NCBI GenBank assembly: GCA_902788505.1 | Contig: CADAKH010000005.1 | Location: forward strand, 36,640 to 100,639 | DNA from: Oscillospiraceae bacterium | Lineage (GTDB): Bacteria > Bacillota > Clostridia > Saccharofermentanales > Saccharofermentanaceae | DNA length: 64,000 bases | Reading direction: 5' to 3' | Shown here: positions 45,048 to 53,468 of the stretch, piece after piece | Layout: each line of letters opens with the position of its first letter | How positions within the stretch are numbered: the first letter of the stretch is position 1 | Notes under the pieces: generated by a model | Told to the model about the DNA's origin: nothing | The model's input: only the letters and a program-made list of their open reading frames with translations | Database searches by the model: none | Program-made: the position numbers and the translations under genes

Positions 45048-46586
45048 TCAGGTTTCTTTCAGTTGCTCGTATGTGATACCGTACTTCTCCGCAATGTTTT
45101 TGGCGTAAGAACTTGTGTCGGGCTCACTTCGTTTAAGCCTGAATGTATTAACGTTGTCCCTGATCTCCATTACGACACTTACGATCCGGCTTTCACCTTC
45201 CCATGCGTTCATCTCGGGAATGCATCCGGCAAGTTCGTGAATGTGCGTGTTGAAGATGACACATGAACCCTTATCCTTGAGTATGTGGATAAGGTCCTTC
45301 GAAAGGAAAAGGGCATCAGCAGCAGATGTCGTCGAGAAAGTCTCATTGAAAAGAAGCAGTGTACTGCTGTCAGAGTTTTTCACCATTTCCTTGATCCTCA
45401 CAGCTTCTTCACCTAATCTTCCGTAATTGATCGTAAGGTTCTCGTCGATCGGAAAATGAGTGAGGATCTGACCGAACGGCATACCCTGGCACGAATCTGC
45501 AGTAACAAACATTCCCAAAGATGCCATCACCGAGACGAGTCCTATTCCCTGCTCAAGGATCGTTTTGCCGCCGCGGTTCGGTCCCGTGAGAATATATATC
45601 TTCTCGTTATCAGCAAATGAGAAATCGTTCTTGACGATCTCTTTCTGGATGTTCATCACAAGCCTGATATTATAGAAACCTTTGATCTCAAGATACTTGC
45701 CGGGAATGATATCCGGGAAAGCGATAACATGTTTTTTTGAAGCAAGTCTCTTCCCGAGATCTGCCGCGCTCAAATAGAAAACAAGTCCGTTATAAAGATC
45801 GGTCAGAAGTCTGGAATCGTATTTGGAATGCCTGTTTATGAGCCTTTTTATCTCTCCGAAATGAAGTCCGAGATGCTTTTTGAGAAAAGGTGTCATGGCC
45901 GTAAGCAGAGGATCCTGATACTTGTAGTCGTTGAAAGGATTTCTTATCTTGGAACCCACCGCAACATCTTTCAGGGAGTAGGATGACCTGGGCTTATAGT
46001 CGACGAATTCTATTGCAGTGACATTTTCTATATCAAGATCGGATGTCAGGGTTACACCGATAACGGCACCCTTGGCAGATGCGAGATCTTCGTGGATCCT
46101 CTGTATGTCAGGTTTAACGGATTTGAATTCCTCGCTCTCTACAATAGCTTTCAGAGAATCCCTTACCGAGATCAGGCCATCAGAGGAGATGTCGTTTTTG
46201 CAAAGAGTCTCATAAAGCGATTCAACCGTTTCGACATATACTTTCAGGACTCTGAGTTCCTCCAAAAGTGATGCCAGTGAATTGTCCCTGTCGTGCATTC
46301 TTTTTGCACCGCTTCCGTAAAAACAGAGGACCTTGACCGGAGCGATTATTCGCCTGATATCCTCTGAGAGTTCTTCATTGGACATGAGATCTTTTAATAT
46401 CTCCTGCCTGAAAAGCATATCGGAGGCATCTTCCGGGAGCCTGACCATGATATCGCGGAGTATCTTTTTCTCTTCCGGATCTCCTGTCATATAATCGATA
46501 AGTTCATGAAGCGCAATGTCTTTTACAGTCTCATCAGGCAATATGGAGAACTTAGCATTCCCTTCAGTTTTGTAAAGAAGATTCAT
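45048..46586 (-). CDS. MutS-like ATPase, no mismatch-recognition domain
   Basis: 512 residues. The C-terminal part is a MutS-type ABC ATPase: Walker A GPNRGGKT, a middle region with SLGMFVTADSC, then LLLFNETFSTTS in the Walker B position, where MutS usually has a DE pair (here NE), and FNTHIHELAG. The N-terminal 330 residues look like the helical core/clamp domain of MutS. There is no mismatch-recognition domain I and no Smr nuclease domain, so it is neither MutS1 nor MutS2. Such orphan MutS-like proteins occur in Clostridia with unknown roles. It is divergent from an AraC-type regulator, 111 bp apart. Confidence 0.85.
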   Translation of the reverse strand: MNLLYKTEGNAKFSILPDETVKDIALHELIDYMTGDPEEKKILRDIMVRLPEDASDMLFRQEILKDLMSNEELSEDIRRIIAPVKVLCFYGSGAKRMHDRDNSLASLLEELRVLKVYVETVESLYETLCKNDISSDGLISVRDSLKAIVESEEFKSVKPDIQRIHEDLASAKGAVIGVTLTSDLDIENVTAIEFVDYKPRSSYSLKDVAVGSKIRNPFNDYKYQDPLLTAMTPFLKKHLGLHFGEIKRLINRHSKYDSRLLTDLYNGLVFYLSAADLGKRLASKKHVIAFPDIIPGKYLEIKGFYNIRLVMNIQKEIVKNDFSFADNEKIYILTGPNRGGKTILEQGIGLVSVMASLGMFVTADSCQGMPFGQILTHFPIDENLTINYGRLGEEAVRIKEMVKNSDSSTLLLFNETFSTTSAADALFLSKDLIHILKDKGSCVIFNTHIHELAGCIPEMNAWEGESRIVSVVMEIRDNVNTFRLKRSEPDTSSYAKNIAEKYGITYEQLKET

Positions 46587-46645
46587 CCTTTGGGCCCCCG
46601 CTTGAAAAATAATTCTCTATCAATATTATTTGGAATACAACACAA

Positions 46646-46675
46646 TGATATATCATGATATTATGTTTCATATCA
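46646..46675. promoter_or_regulatory. AT-rich dyads before AraC-type gene
   Basis: The 111-bp gap between two divergent genes carries a perfect 10-bp palindrome TGATATATCA (46646-46655) followed by TGATAT (46656-46661) and ATATCA (46670-46675). Repeated TGATAT half-sites 23 to 52 bp before the AraC gene suggest an operator, perhaps for autoregulation and for control of the MutS-like gene. Confidence 0.45.
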
Positions 46676-46697
46676 AAATATTACGATATAAATTTAT

Positions 46698-47450
46698 ATG
46701 GAAAACAAAGACTTTCTGATAGATCCTTCCGAAATCCTGAATCTCATGCACTTCAATGCAGAGAACTCCTTTTCGCATACAACATACAGGAAAGAACTTG
46801 AAAGATTCTTTTATCTGGCCCAGGGCGATGAACGTGCAATTGAGTGTTCAGACCAGATACTGCAATCCGATATTCAGGGTAAGCTCTCGGAAGATCCTTT
46901 GCGCAATTACAAATACCTCTTTATCGTAAACACAGGTCTTGCAACAAGATTTGTTATAGAAGCAGGTGTTCCGCAGGAGCTTACCTATTCGTTAAGCGAT
47001 GTGTACATCCGCAAAGCAGATGTAGCCAAATCAGAAGAAGAGATCCGTGAGCTTAACAGGGAATTATGGAAAAGACTCGTGGAGATCGTTCAGGATCTTC
47101 ATAACGATGAGCCTTATTCAAGACCGGTCAAGCAGTGCATCGATTACATGACTTCGCATTTCAACACCGGGATTGCTTTAAAAGACCTCTCCTCCCTGAC
47201 AGGACTTACGCCAAATTATCTCGCCTCACTTTTCAAGCGCGAAACAGGAATGACCATAGGTGAATATCTTGCAAAATTCAGGGTGGATTCAGCCTGTGCA
47301 CTTCTGACCGGAACAGACTACTCTTATCTTCAGATCGCACTGTCTCTCGGCTTCTGCTCGCAAAGCTATTTTGTAAAAGTCTTCAAGAGCAAAACCGGCT
47401 TTACACCCAAAGCATTCAGGCTTAAAAACAGCGAAAGAGCGTTCAGTTAA
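46698..47450 (+). CDS. AraC-family transcriptional regulator
   Basis: 250 residues. The C-terminal 100 residues form the AraC double HTH (FNTGIALKDLSSLTGLTPNY, FKRETGMTIGEYLAKFRVDSA, LGFCSQSYFVKVFKSKTGFTP). The N-terminal 145 residues are helical with no cupin motif, so the ligand is unknown. The ATG at 46698 has no Shine-Dalgarno sequence: the bases before it are AT-only apart from one C and one G, so the message may be leaderless or poorly translated. Divergent from the MutS-like gene. Confidence 0.9.
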   Translation: MENKDFLIDPSEILNLMHFNAENSFSHTTYRKELERFFYLAQGDERAIECSDQILQSDIQGKLSEDPLRNYKYLFIVNTGLATRFVIEAGVPQELTYSLSDVYIRKADVAKSEEEIRELNRELWKRLVEIVQDLHNDEPYSRPVKQCIDYMTSHFNTGIALKDLSSLTGLTPNYLASLFKRETGMTIGEYLAKFRVDSACALLTGTDYSYLQIALSLGFCSQSYFVKVFKSKTGFTPKAFRLKNSERAFS

Positions 47451-47455
47451 AATGT

Positions 47456-47509
47456 GGGACACATCATGTCCCATCCGCGAAAACAGGGCGTTTGAGACGC
47501 TCCGTGTCC
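47456..47509 (+). promoter_or_regulatory. Shared operator, copy 1
   Basis: GGGACA (47456-47461) and TGTCCC (47467-47472) form a perfect palindrome with a 5-nt spacer, and a third half-site GTGTCC lies at 47504-47509. The same arrangement, including the following GCGAAAACA-like stretch, occurs at 47838. This copy stands about 100 nt before the small membrane protein gene at 47572. Confidence 0.7.
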
Positions 47510-47571
47510 TTTAATCATCTCCCCTTGCGGGCTATTATCAGGCCATCAAAACCCGAGAGGAGAAATTCAAA

Positions 47572-47760
47572 ATGACAAACAGGATCTTAATCGTGATCGA
47601 GGCAGTTTTAGGAGTAAGCGCTGTTATCCTTCTCTTAATATCAATGTTCGGTAATGCAGCTTCCAACCTTCCCCTGACTTGTGCTCTGGGATGCGTCGCA
47701 GGTTCAGGAGTGATAAATGTTATCAGTCTGGTAATGAAAAATAAAAAAACAAAGGCTTGA
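47572..47760 (+). CDS. Small two-helix membrane protein
   Basis: 62 residues with two hydrophobic helices (about 5-26 and 35-55) and a basic tail, KNKKTKA. Not a recognised family. The gene is supported by a good GAGAGGAG site seven bases before the ATG and by its own copy of the operator shared with the two HTH-membrane regulators. It probably belongs to the same stress or envelope response as the downstream genes. Confidence 0.65.
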   Translation: MTNRILIVIEAVLGVSAVILLLISMFGNAASNLPLTCALGCVAGSGVINVISLVMKNKKTKA

Positions 47761-47837
47761 GTATATGGCAGCAGATTGCCTCACCCTGATATCGAAAGCA
47801 GGCAGGCTTTGGCAATGATATAATAGTCAGGATCTGT

Positions 47838-47890
47838 GGGACACAGTATGTCCCATCCCCGCAAACAAGGCATTTGCCCGTTTTGTGTCC
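47838..47890 (+). promoter_or_regulatory. Shared operator, copy 2
   Basis: GGGACA (47838-47843) and TGTCCC (47849-47854) with a 5-nt spacer, and the distal GTGTCC at 47885-47890. The spacing from first to distal half-site is 47 bp, against 48 bp in copy 1 and about 46 in copy 3. It precedes the HTH regulator gene at 47950. Confidence 0.7.
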
Positions 47891-47949
47891 TGTTTCATAT
47901 CATGGGGAAAAGGTAATCTCAAGCCATCAATTCCAGGAGGACAACTTCA

Positions 47950-48465
47950 ATGGATCAGCAGAAGATCGGAGAATTTCTTAAAACACTCCGCAAAGAGAAA
48001 GATCTTACACAGGAAGAACTCGCAGATAAGATGAATGTCTCAAGAAGGACCGTCTCAAGATGGGAGACAGGAAGCAATCTTCCGGATCTCTCGATCTTAG
48101 TCGAACTTGCAGATCTCTATGATGTCGACATGAGGGAAATCTTCAATGGCGAAAGGAAAAACGAGACCATGGATAAGGATCTTAAAGAAACAATGCTCAT
48201 GGCAGCAGATTACACTGACGACAATATGAAGAAAGTAATGAAGAGAATGCAGCTGATGTTCATCGGCGCAACCGTTTGCGGAGCTCTCTACATTCTTCTT
48301 ATCTGCTTCGGACCGGATATCGATACCGGCCTTTACGGCTTTCTCAACGGCGGCCTGCTCGGAATAATGTTCGGAATGCTCATTATGGGCATCTTCATTA
48401 CCGACAAGAATTTCCGTAAGGTCACGGAATGGAAGCAATCAATGCTCGGCAAAAACAAGAAATAA
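47950..48465 (+). CDS. XRE-type HTH regulator with membrane segments
   Basis: 171 residues. Residues 1-60 are a Cro/CI HTH (KDLTQEELADKMNVSRRTVS, RWETGSNLPDLSILVEL) closely similar to the N-terminus of the regulator at 21716. The C-terminal half has two membrane helices (about 98-115 and 122-145). The ATG follows AGGAGG. It is followed after 16 nt by a CPBP protease gene, and preceded by the shared operator, so it probably regulates its own operon and perhaps the other two genes. Confidence 0.88.
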   Translation: MDQQKIGEFLKTLRKEKDLTQEELADKMNVSRRTVSRWETGSNLPDLSILVELADLYDVDMREIFNGERKNETMDKDLKETMLMAADYTDDNMKKVMKRMQLMFIGATVCGALYILLICFGPDIDTGLYGFLNGGLLGIMFGMLIMGIFITDKNFRKVTEWKQSMLGKNKK

Positions 48466-48481
48466 TCCTGAGGATCACAAC

Positions 48482-49375
48482 ATGATAAACACTTCTGAAA
48501 TAACGAATAAGAAATTCGGTATCTTTATGGCTGTCGCCTTTCTGGTGGCATATATACCTCTTTCAATTGCAGGAATCGCCTATAAAGGCGGCAACACTCT
48601 GCTCTGTCTGTTCCTGTTCAGGTTCATAGCAGTGTTCATCCCTTTGATAGCTGTAGCCGTATCCGGCCTTCCCTTCAAAAAGCTCGGATGGAAGCCAAAG
48701 TTCTCTTTCAAGTATCTGATCGGTGCTCTCATAGGACCTCAGATCTTAAGCTGGATCGGCTCCGGGCTCTTCTTCCTGTTCAACAGGGACGCGTTCGGAG
48801 TAAGCCTGGACGCTTATATGGCAATGCTCCCGGAAGAGACCAAAGCTCTCATCGACACATCTTCCATTAACCCTTATGCAATGGTCATCACAATGACTGT
48901 AATGTCACTTACATTCATCCCCATCTCCCAGATCCTTCCGAGCCTCGGTGAGGAAGCCGGATGGAGAGGGGTTATGTATCCGTTCCTTAAGAGCAGGCTC
49001 GGTCCTGTCGGCGGCAAGCTTTTAGGCGGCGCACTCTGGGGAATCTGGCACTGGCCGCTGGTAATCCTCGGCAGTTACTTCTACGAAGGCGACTATTTCG
49101 GCAAGCCCTTCCTTGGACCGGTCATGATTTGCATATCACTTTGTGCTTTCGGCATCATCATTGACTACTTCTATGAGAAGACCGGCTGCATCTGGATACC
49201 TTCACTCATGCATGCGGCAATGAATTCTTCGGCAATGCCCCTTACGTTCCTACTTAAGAGCGGCAATCAACACCTGTCGATCTTAGGACCCAACTGCTTC
49301 GGTCTTTTAGGATGCCTGCCGGTCATAATACTTGCGGCAGTACTCCTTTTCGCGAAGGCCAAAAAGCAGGCTTAA
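48482..49375 (+). CDS. CPBP-family intramembrane metalloprotease
   Basis: 297 residues, about eight membrane helices, CAAX protease/bacteriocin-processing (ABI) family. The catalytic motifs are intact: EEAGWRG at residues 157-163, His190 in GIWHWPLV, and MHAAMNSS near residue 250. Family members cleave membrane substrates or give immunity to bacteriocins. Coupling to an HTH-membrane regulator 16 nt upstream suggests induction under envelope or peptide stress. Substrate unknown. Confidence 0.9.
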   Translation: MINTSEITNKKFGIFMAVAFLVAYIPLSIAGIAYKGGNTLLCLFLFRFIAVFIPLIAVAVSGLPFKKLGWKPKFSFKYLIGALIGPQILSWIGSGLFFLFNRDAFGVSLDAYMAMLPEETKALIDTSSINPYAMVITMTVMSLTFIPISQILPSLGEEAGWRGVMYPFLKSRLGPVGGKLLGGALWGIWHWPLVILGSYFYEGDYFGKPFLGPVMICISLCAFGIIIDYFYEKTGCIWIPSLMHAAMNSSAMPLTFLLKSGNQHLSILGPNCFGLLGCLPVIILAAVLLFAKAKKQA

Positions 49376-49396
49376 ACAATAGAAATATAAACGATA

Positions 49397-49915
49397 TCAG
49401 GTGGTACTTATCACGGTTGCAAAACGGTAAGTACCATCTTCATATTCATAGACATAATAATCGTGGAACACACCGTAGGTATAAAACTCGTATTCTTCCG
49501 GTATCGTATCCTTGTCGAGCAGCGGAAGACCATATGAGATCTCATAACGCTTTACATGTGTACCCTTAATATCTTCACCATCTTCCGGATCTATATCCTT
49601 CAATGTTGTCTCTATGGAATCTCTGCACTCTTCTGGAAGTGCCTCATACATCTCATCAAGACTTCCGTACTGATAAGTCTCTACCACATATACCGCATCG
49701 CGAAGTCCCTTTTTCGCATAACGCTCAAAGCATGGCGCAAGATCCGGGTACAGAGCCTTGTAACTGTACTCCTCCTTCTGCTCAGCTGTCATGGATTCAT
49801 ATACATCACCGTTGGAAGCTCTGACGTAGCCACGGATAAACATGAAGATAAGCACTCCGAACAGCAGAGTGATCGTGCCAAAGATACCAAATCCTATTGC
49901 AAAACCTTTTTTCAT
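49397..49915 (-). CDS. Single-pass membrane protein of unknown function
   Basis: 172 residues: one N-terminal membrane helix (about residues 5-28), then an acidic, tyrosine-rich extracytoplasmic domain (DGTYRFATVI at the end). No family recognised. The ATG follows GAGGAG. The gene stands alone, convergent with the CPBP protease gene. Confidence 0.65.
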   Translation of the reverse strand: MKKGFAIGFGIFGTITLLFGVLIFMFIRGYVRASNGDVYESMTAEQKEEYSYKALYPDLAPCFERYAKKGLRDAVYVVETYQYGSLDEMYEALPEECRDSIETTLKDIDPEDGEDIKGTHVKRYEISYGLPLLDKDTIPEEYEFYTYGVFHDYYVYEYEDGTYRFATVISTT

Positions 49916-50083
49916 ATCCCTGAACTCCTCTTATGAATTCATCATGGTTGGGATTATATTAGCATGATATGTATTGTTTTTCAATTACTTTTTATTGTTA
50001 TTCGATAAATATATGTTGAATAGCATGCGCGGGCTTAGTATTTATACGGGTTGCGTTTTCTTCTTGGCGCAGAAAAGCACTTG

Positions 50084-50269
50084 CATGCAATATTCCAATA
50101 ATTGCTATTTTGACATGTAGGTTAAGACCGTTTTCAGCATCGAAAAAGAAAAACCTACATGCAATACTATACTTCTAAGCATTTAGACATGTAGGATTCG
50201 GATTTTTCTGGTATATAAACCGCAAAACCTACATGCAATACAATCTTATTTACGATTTTGACATGTAGG
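50084..50269. repeat. Three-copy repeat with exact 74-bp period
   Basis: Three 38-bp units start at 50084, 50158 and 50232, exactly 74 bp apart. Each begins CATGCAATA, varies in the middle, and ends ATTTxGACATGTAGG. Spacers are 36 bp and unrelated except for an A-rich end before CCTA. Unit ends are complementary both within a unit (CATG with CATG) and across spacers (ACATGTAGG with CCTACATG), giving alternating hairpins. The rest of the 497-bp gap (49916-50412) is AT-rich, without a gene, and ends in the xylanase terminator. Confidence 0.8.
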
Positions 50270-50348
50270 TGAAAAAACGGGCTGATAATCCGCAAAACAG
50301 GTGAGGGATCAAACCGGCAGAGGACCGGGCTTGCAGTTTGCATTAAGA

Positions 50349-50377
50349 AAGGGTTGCCTGTATAAAAGGCAACCCTT
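50349..50377 (-). terminator. Terminator after xylanase gene
   Basis: AAGGGTTGCC (50349-50358) and GGCAACCCTT (50368-50377) form a perfect 10-bp stem with a 9-nt loop, 36 nt after the xylanase stop codon, followed by TCTTA on the minus strand. Confidence 0.82.
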
Positions 50378-50412
50378 CTTAAAAACCTCAGCCGTTTACG
50401 GAGATCCGACTG

Positions 50413-52434
50413 TTAATTCATTGCTTTGATCTCGACATTATCGAGGAAGAAAGGACTCATGTCATTGCTCTCGAAATAGATCGTGAGAGTTGCGCCTTCT
50501 TCGATCTCGAAGTCGCCTTCGCCCAAAACCCACTCGTCAGAACCTGTCTGAACTTCTGCGATAGTAGGCCATGTGCCGTCGATATCTGCTGTGCACTTGC
50601 AGACGGAAGCCTTGGACTTGATGGCAAAGCTTACATGGATAACGTGTCCTGCATACTGAGAAACATCGATTGAATATCCGTCGTACTCAGCATAGCCTTC
50701 GGTGTTCTGGAGGCAGTAATTACTCTCGTATCCGCCTTCAACTACCTTCTGAACGGAGCTGTATCTCGGTCCGCCGATGAACTTCTGATCCTCGTAATCC
50801 TCTGTGAGAGGAGTTGTGTCAGATACGGGTTCAACATAGTCAGCTGGCTTCTGGACATCACCGCCGTTTACGGCGCACATAACTCCTTCGTAAGCCGGCT
50901 TGGGCGAAAGGTTGCCATAGAAGAGCAGCGGTTTTGTAGCAGACTTCCAGCTCATATCATCTGTGAGGCCCCAGACAGTTACGCACTCGATCGGAACACC
51001 TGCCTTGTCAGCTTCGATGATAGCCGTGAAGAACTTCTTCATGTAAACACCCTGATCGTACATAGGGTTAACTGACTTAGGTGCAGTAACATCAAGCTCT
51101 GTGATGTGGATAACAACACCCAGCTCGTCAGCATATCTCTTTGCAGCTTCAACATAATTATCGACATTAAGGCCTGAGCTGATGTGGCTCTGCATGCCCA
51201 TACCGTCGATGTTGCCTGCATCAGCAATAGGCTTTAACATCTTGAGGATATCTTCCTGCTTGGATGTCTGATATTCGTTGTAATCGTTGTAGAAAAGCTC
51301 GACACCTGAAGGTCCGTGCTTTCTTGCGAATTCAAATGCCTTCTCAACGTAGTCATCACCAATTGTCTGCTTCCAGTAGCAATCTCTCATTCCCCCATCA
51401 TCTGCGGCCGCTTCATTGACTACGTCCCAGGCATAGATAACGCCGGGATAATTCTCTTCGCACCAGTTCATGACTGCGTCGATATAGTTCTCCATTCTTG
51501 TAAGCATAAGCTCTCTGCTTGCAAGCTTTCCGTTGACATCGTAATTCTCATAGAAGAGCCATGAAGGTGTCTGTGAATACCAGACAAGTGTATGGCCTCT
51601 CATCTGAATGCCGTTCTCCTTGCAGAAGTCCAGGATAGGCTTAGCTGCATCGAAATGGATAGCAGGGCACTCATTGTACTTTGCGGGGTCAGCAAGAGTT
51701 GTTGCTGCATCAAGAACATTCTCAGGCTTGAGTTCGTTCTCGGGAGTAACCGAGTTGAACTGGGTCTGGATGAGCTTTCTGAATCCGTCATTCTGGTTTG
51801 TCATTACTGTTGCAGGAGATGCAACACCGAATCTGAAGTAATCAGCATATGCAGCTGAGAGTGAAGCAGTCTTGGTAGGATCTTCCAAAGACTCAACAGG
51901 TACGCCTGTGAGGTTATTGAATTCGCCTTCAACGCTTACTTCAAAGAAACTTACCGTGTAATCTCTTACATCGTTTGCTTCAAGATAGATAAGTGCATTT
52001 TCTGCGTTTGCAGGGATCTCGACTGTGCCGGTGATCTCAACAGCACCTGATCCGTCGGGCATGCCGCCTGCGATATTTACATAGGTAACGTTGCCGAAGA
52101 TCTCATATCTCATGGAGAGAGTAAGAGAATCGTTAGTTGTCGTTGCCTTGGCAGAAGTCTTGATCGTGTTGCCTCTGAAATCAGGGCAAGGTACAGCAAC
52201 ACCAGTGTTGCTTGCCTTACGCTCGGTAACAACTGCTGTTCCGTCCTTCAGGGTAACCTTGCAGTCACCGTATGTGACCCAGTTGCCCTTGTCTTCTTTT
52301 TTGGTGAAATCCGCTGTGATAGTTGTAGGTACATCACGCGGTCCGTCCGTCCCCTTAGGGAGTACATCGCATCCGCCAAGGAGGAGCATTCCTGCCAAAG
52401 CGCCGGCGATAATTCTGATAAATCCTTTTTTCAT
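50413..52434 (-). CDS. GH10 endo-1,4-beta-xylanase lipoprotein with two flanking beta-sandwich domains
   Basis: 673 residues. Lipoprotein signal with lipobox LLLGGC, a first carbohydrate-binding-like beta-sandwich (about 40-180, CBM22-like), a complete GH10 catalytic barrel (about 195-530) with acid/base Glu341 in WDVVNE and nucleophile Glu446 in ITELD, and a second CBM22/CBM4-like module at the C-terminus (about 550-673). It cleaves xylan at the cell surface. The ATG at 52434 follows GGAGG; a longer in-frame reading to 52518 lies upstream of that site. The freed arabinose side chains may feed the importer at 32.5 kb. Confidence 0.93.
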   Translation of the reverse strand: MKKGFIRIIAGALAGMLLLGGCDVLPKGTDGPRDVPTTITADFTKKEDKGNWVTYGDCKVTLKDGTAVVTERKASNTGVAVPCPDFRGNTIKTSAKATTTNDSLTLSMRYEIFGNVTYVNIAGGMPDGSGAVEITGTVEIPANAENALIYLEANDVRDYTVSFFEVSVEGEFNNLTGVPVESLEDPTKTASLSAAYADYFRFGVASPATVMTNQNDGFRKLIQTQFNSVTPENELKPENVLDAATTLADPAKYNECPAIHFDAAKPILDFCKENGIQMRGHTLVWYSQTPSWLFYENYDVNGKLASRELMLTRMENYIDAVMNWCEENYPGVIYAWDVVNEAAADDGGMRDCYWKQTIGDDYVEKAFEFARKHGPSGVELFYNDYNEYQTSKQEDILKMLKPIADAGNIDGMGMQSHISSGLNVDNYVEAAKRYADELGVVIHITELDVTAPKSVNPMYDQGVYMKKFFTAIIEADKAGVPIECVTVWGLTDDMSWKSATKPLLFYGNLSPKPAYEGVMCAVNGGDVQKPADYVEPVSDTTPLTEDYEDQKFIGGPRYSSVQKVVEGGYESNYCLQNTEGYAEYDGYSIDVSQYAGHVIHVSFAIKSKASVCKCTADIDGTWPTIAEVQTGSDEWVLGEGDFEIEEGATLTIYFESNDMSPFFLDNVEIKAMN

Positions 52435-52706
52435 ATTACCTCCGCGAAAATAAGAATTCATATTTTTGCTGCTTGTCAAAATAAATGATAAAGCAAGAAT
52501 GGATAAGTAAACAAGCAAAAGGATTAAGGGGTTTTGCCTAAAAATAAACGAAAACTTCCGTCAGGCTGACACTTTGATTTTACCGATATTGCTATCGGCC
52601 GCAATTTATGTAGTTTTAATTTAGTAAATCTAACGAACACAGAAACAAAAATTTGATTATCAAAATATTTATAATTCTGATATTATTGGCGTAAGGTGTT
52701 GTTAAG

Positions 52707-53468
52707 ATGAAATTATTACTATGGTTGGTCGTATTTCTCATATCCGGTGTATTGCAGTATGCACTGCTTCTTATGGTGAGCGCATGTCTTGTCGACTCCA
52801 GGCGTTTCTATGACAAGCACAACGGCTATTACCGCTGGCTCCTTAACAGCTCCACGTGGATCCTGGTCTTCTTCGGCCGCATCCATCTTCACACCAGAGG
52901 AATGGAGAAGATCCCCACAGATCAGCGATTCCTTCTCGTCTGCAATCACAAATCCAAACTCGACCCGATAACAACATGGTACATATTCAAAGATTATGAC
53001 CTTGCCTTTATCTCCAAGGAGAAGAACTTCCACGTTCCTTTCTGGGGAAACATCATCAGGAAATGCTGCTTCCTTTCAATAGACCGTGAGAATCCGAGAA
53101 AGGCAATGGAGACAGTTAATAAGGCTGCCGAACTTCTCAGGAACGATGAAGTATCCATGGCTGTCTATCCCGAAGGCACCAGAAATTTCGGTGAGGGACT
53201 CCTGCCTTTCCACAACGGCATTTTCAAGATTGCCCAAAAAGCCAATGTTCCTGTTGCTATCTGTGGTATCAAGGGTGCCGATATGATCAAGAAGAACTAT
53301 CCTTTTCACAGAAGTGATGTATATTTTGAAGTCCTGGACGTTCTGCCCGCCGAAAAGGTACAGTCAGAACGATGCAGTGAGATAGGCGATTATGCAAGAA
53401 GTCTCATGATGTCATATATCGAGAGCAACGAGGAGGAGAAAAACAATGTCAACTTACGTACTGTTTAA
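52707..53468 (+). CDS. plsC: PlsC-family 1-acylglycerol-3-phosphate acyltransferase
   Basis: 253 residues. One or two N-terminal membrane helices, then the acyltransferase motifs NHKSKLD (the HX4D motif), SIDREN, YPEGTRNFGEG and PVAICGI. It adds the second acyl chain to lysophosphatidic acid in membrane lipid synthesis. The ribosome-binding site is weak (AAGGTG). It overlaps the lipid kinase gene by 23 bp, so the two are translationally linked. Confidence 0.92.
   Translation: MKLLLWLVVFLISGVLQYALLLMVSACLVDSRRFYDKHNGYYRWLLNSSTWILVFFGRIHLHTRGMEKIPTDQRFLLVCNHKSKLDPITTWYIFKDYDLAFISKEKNFHVPFWGNIIRKCCFLSIDRENPRKAMETVNKAAELLRNDEVSMAVYPEGTRNFGEGLLPFHNGIFKIAQKANVPVAICGIKGADMIKKNYPFHRSDVYFEVLDVLPAEKVQSERCSEIGDYARSLMMSYIESNEEEKNNVNLRTV

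Noticed and set aside
45048..46586. DNA mismatch repair gene mutS or mutS2
   Set aside because: Only the core and ATPase parts are present at 512 residues, with neither mismatch-recognition domain nor Smr domain, and the Walker B acidic pair is altered.
50084..50269. CRISPR array
   Set aside because: The 38-bp units and 36-bp spacers have CRISPR-like size and regularity. But the unit centres differ between copies, the conserved ends are complementary across the spacers as well as within units, there are only three, and no cas gene is in the window.
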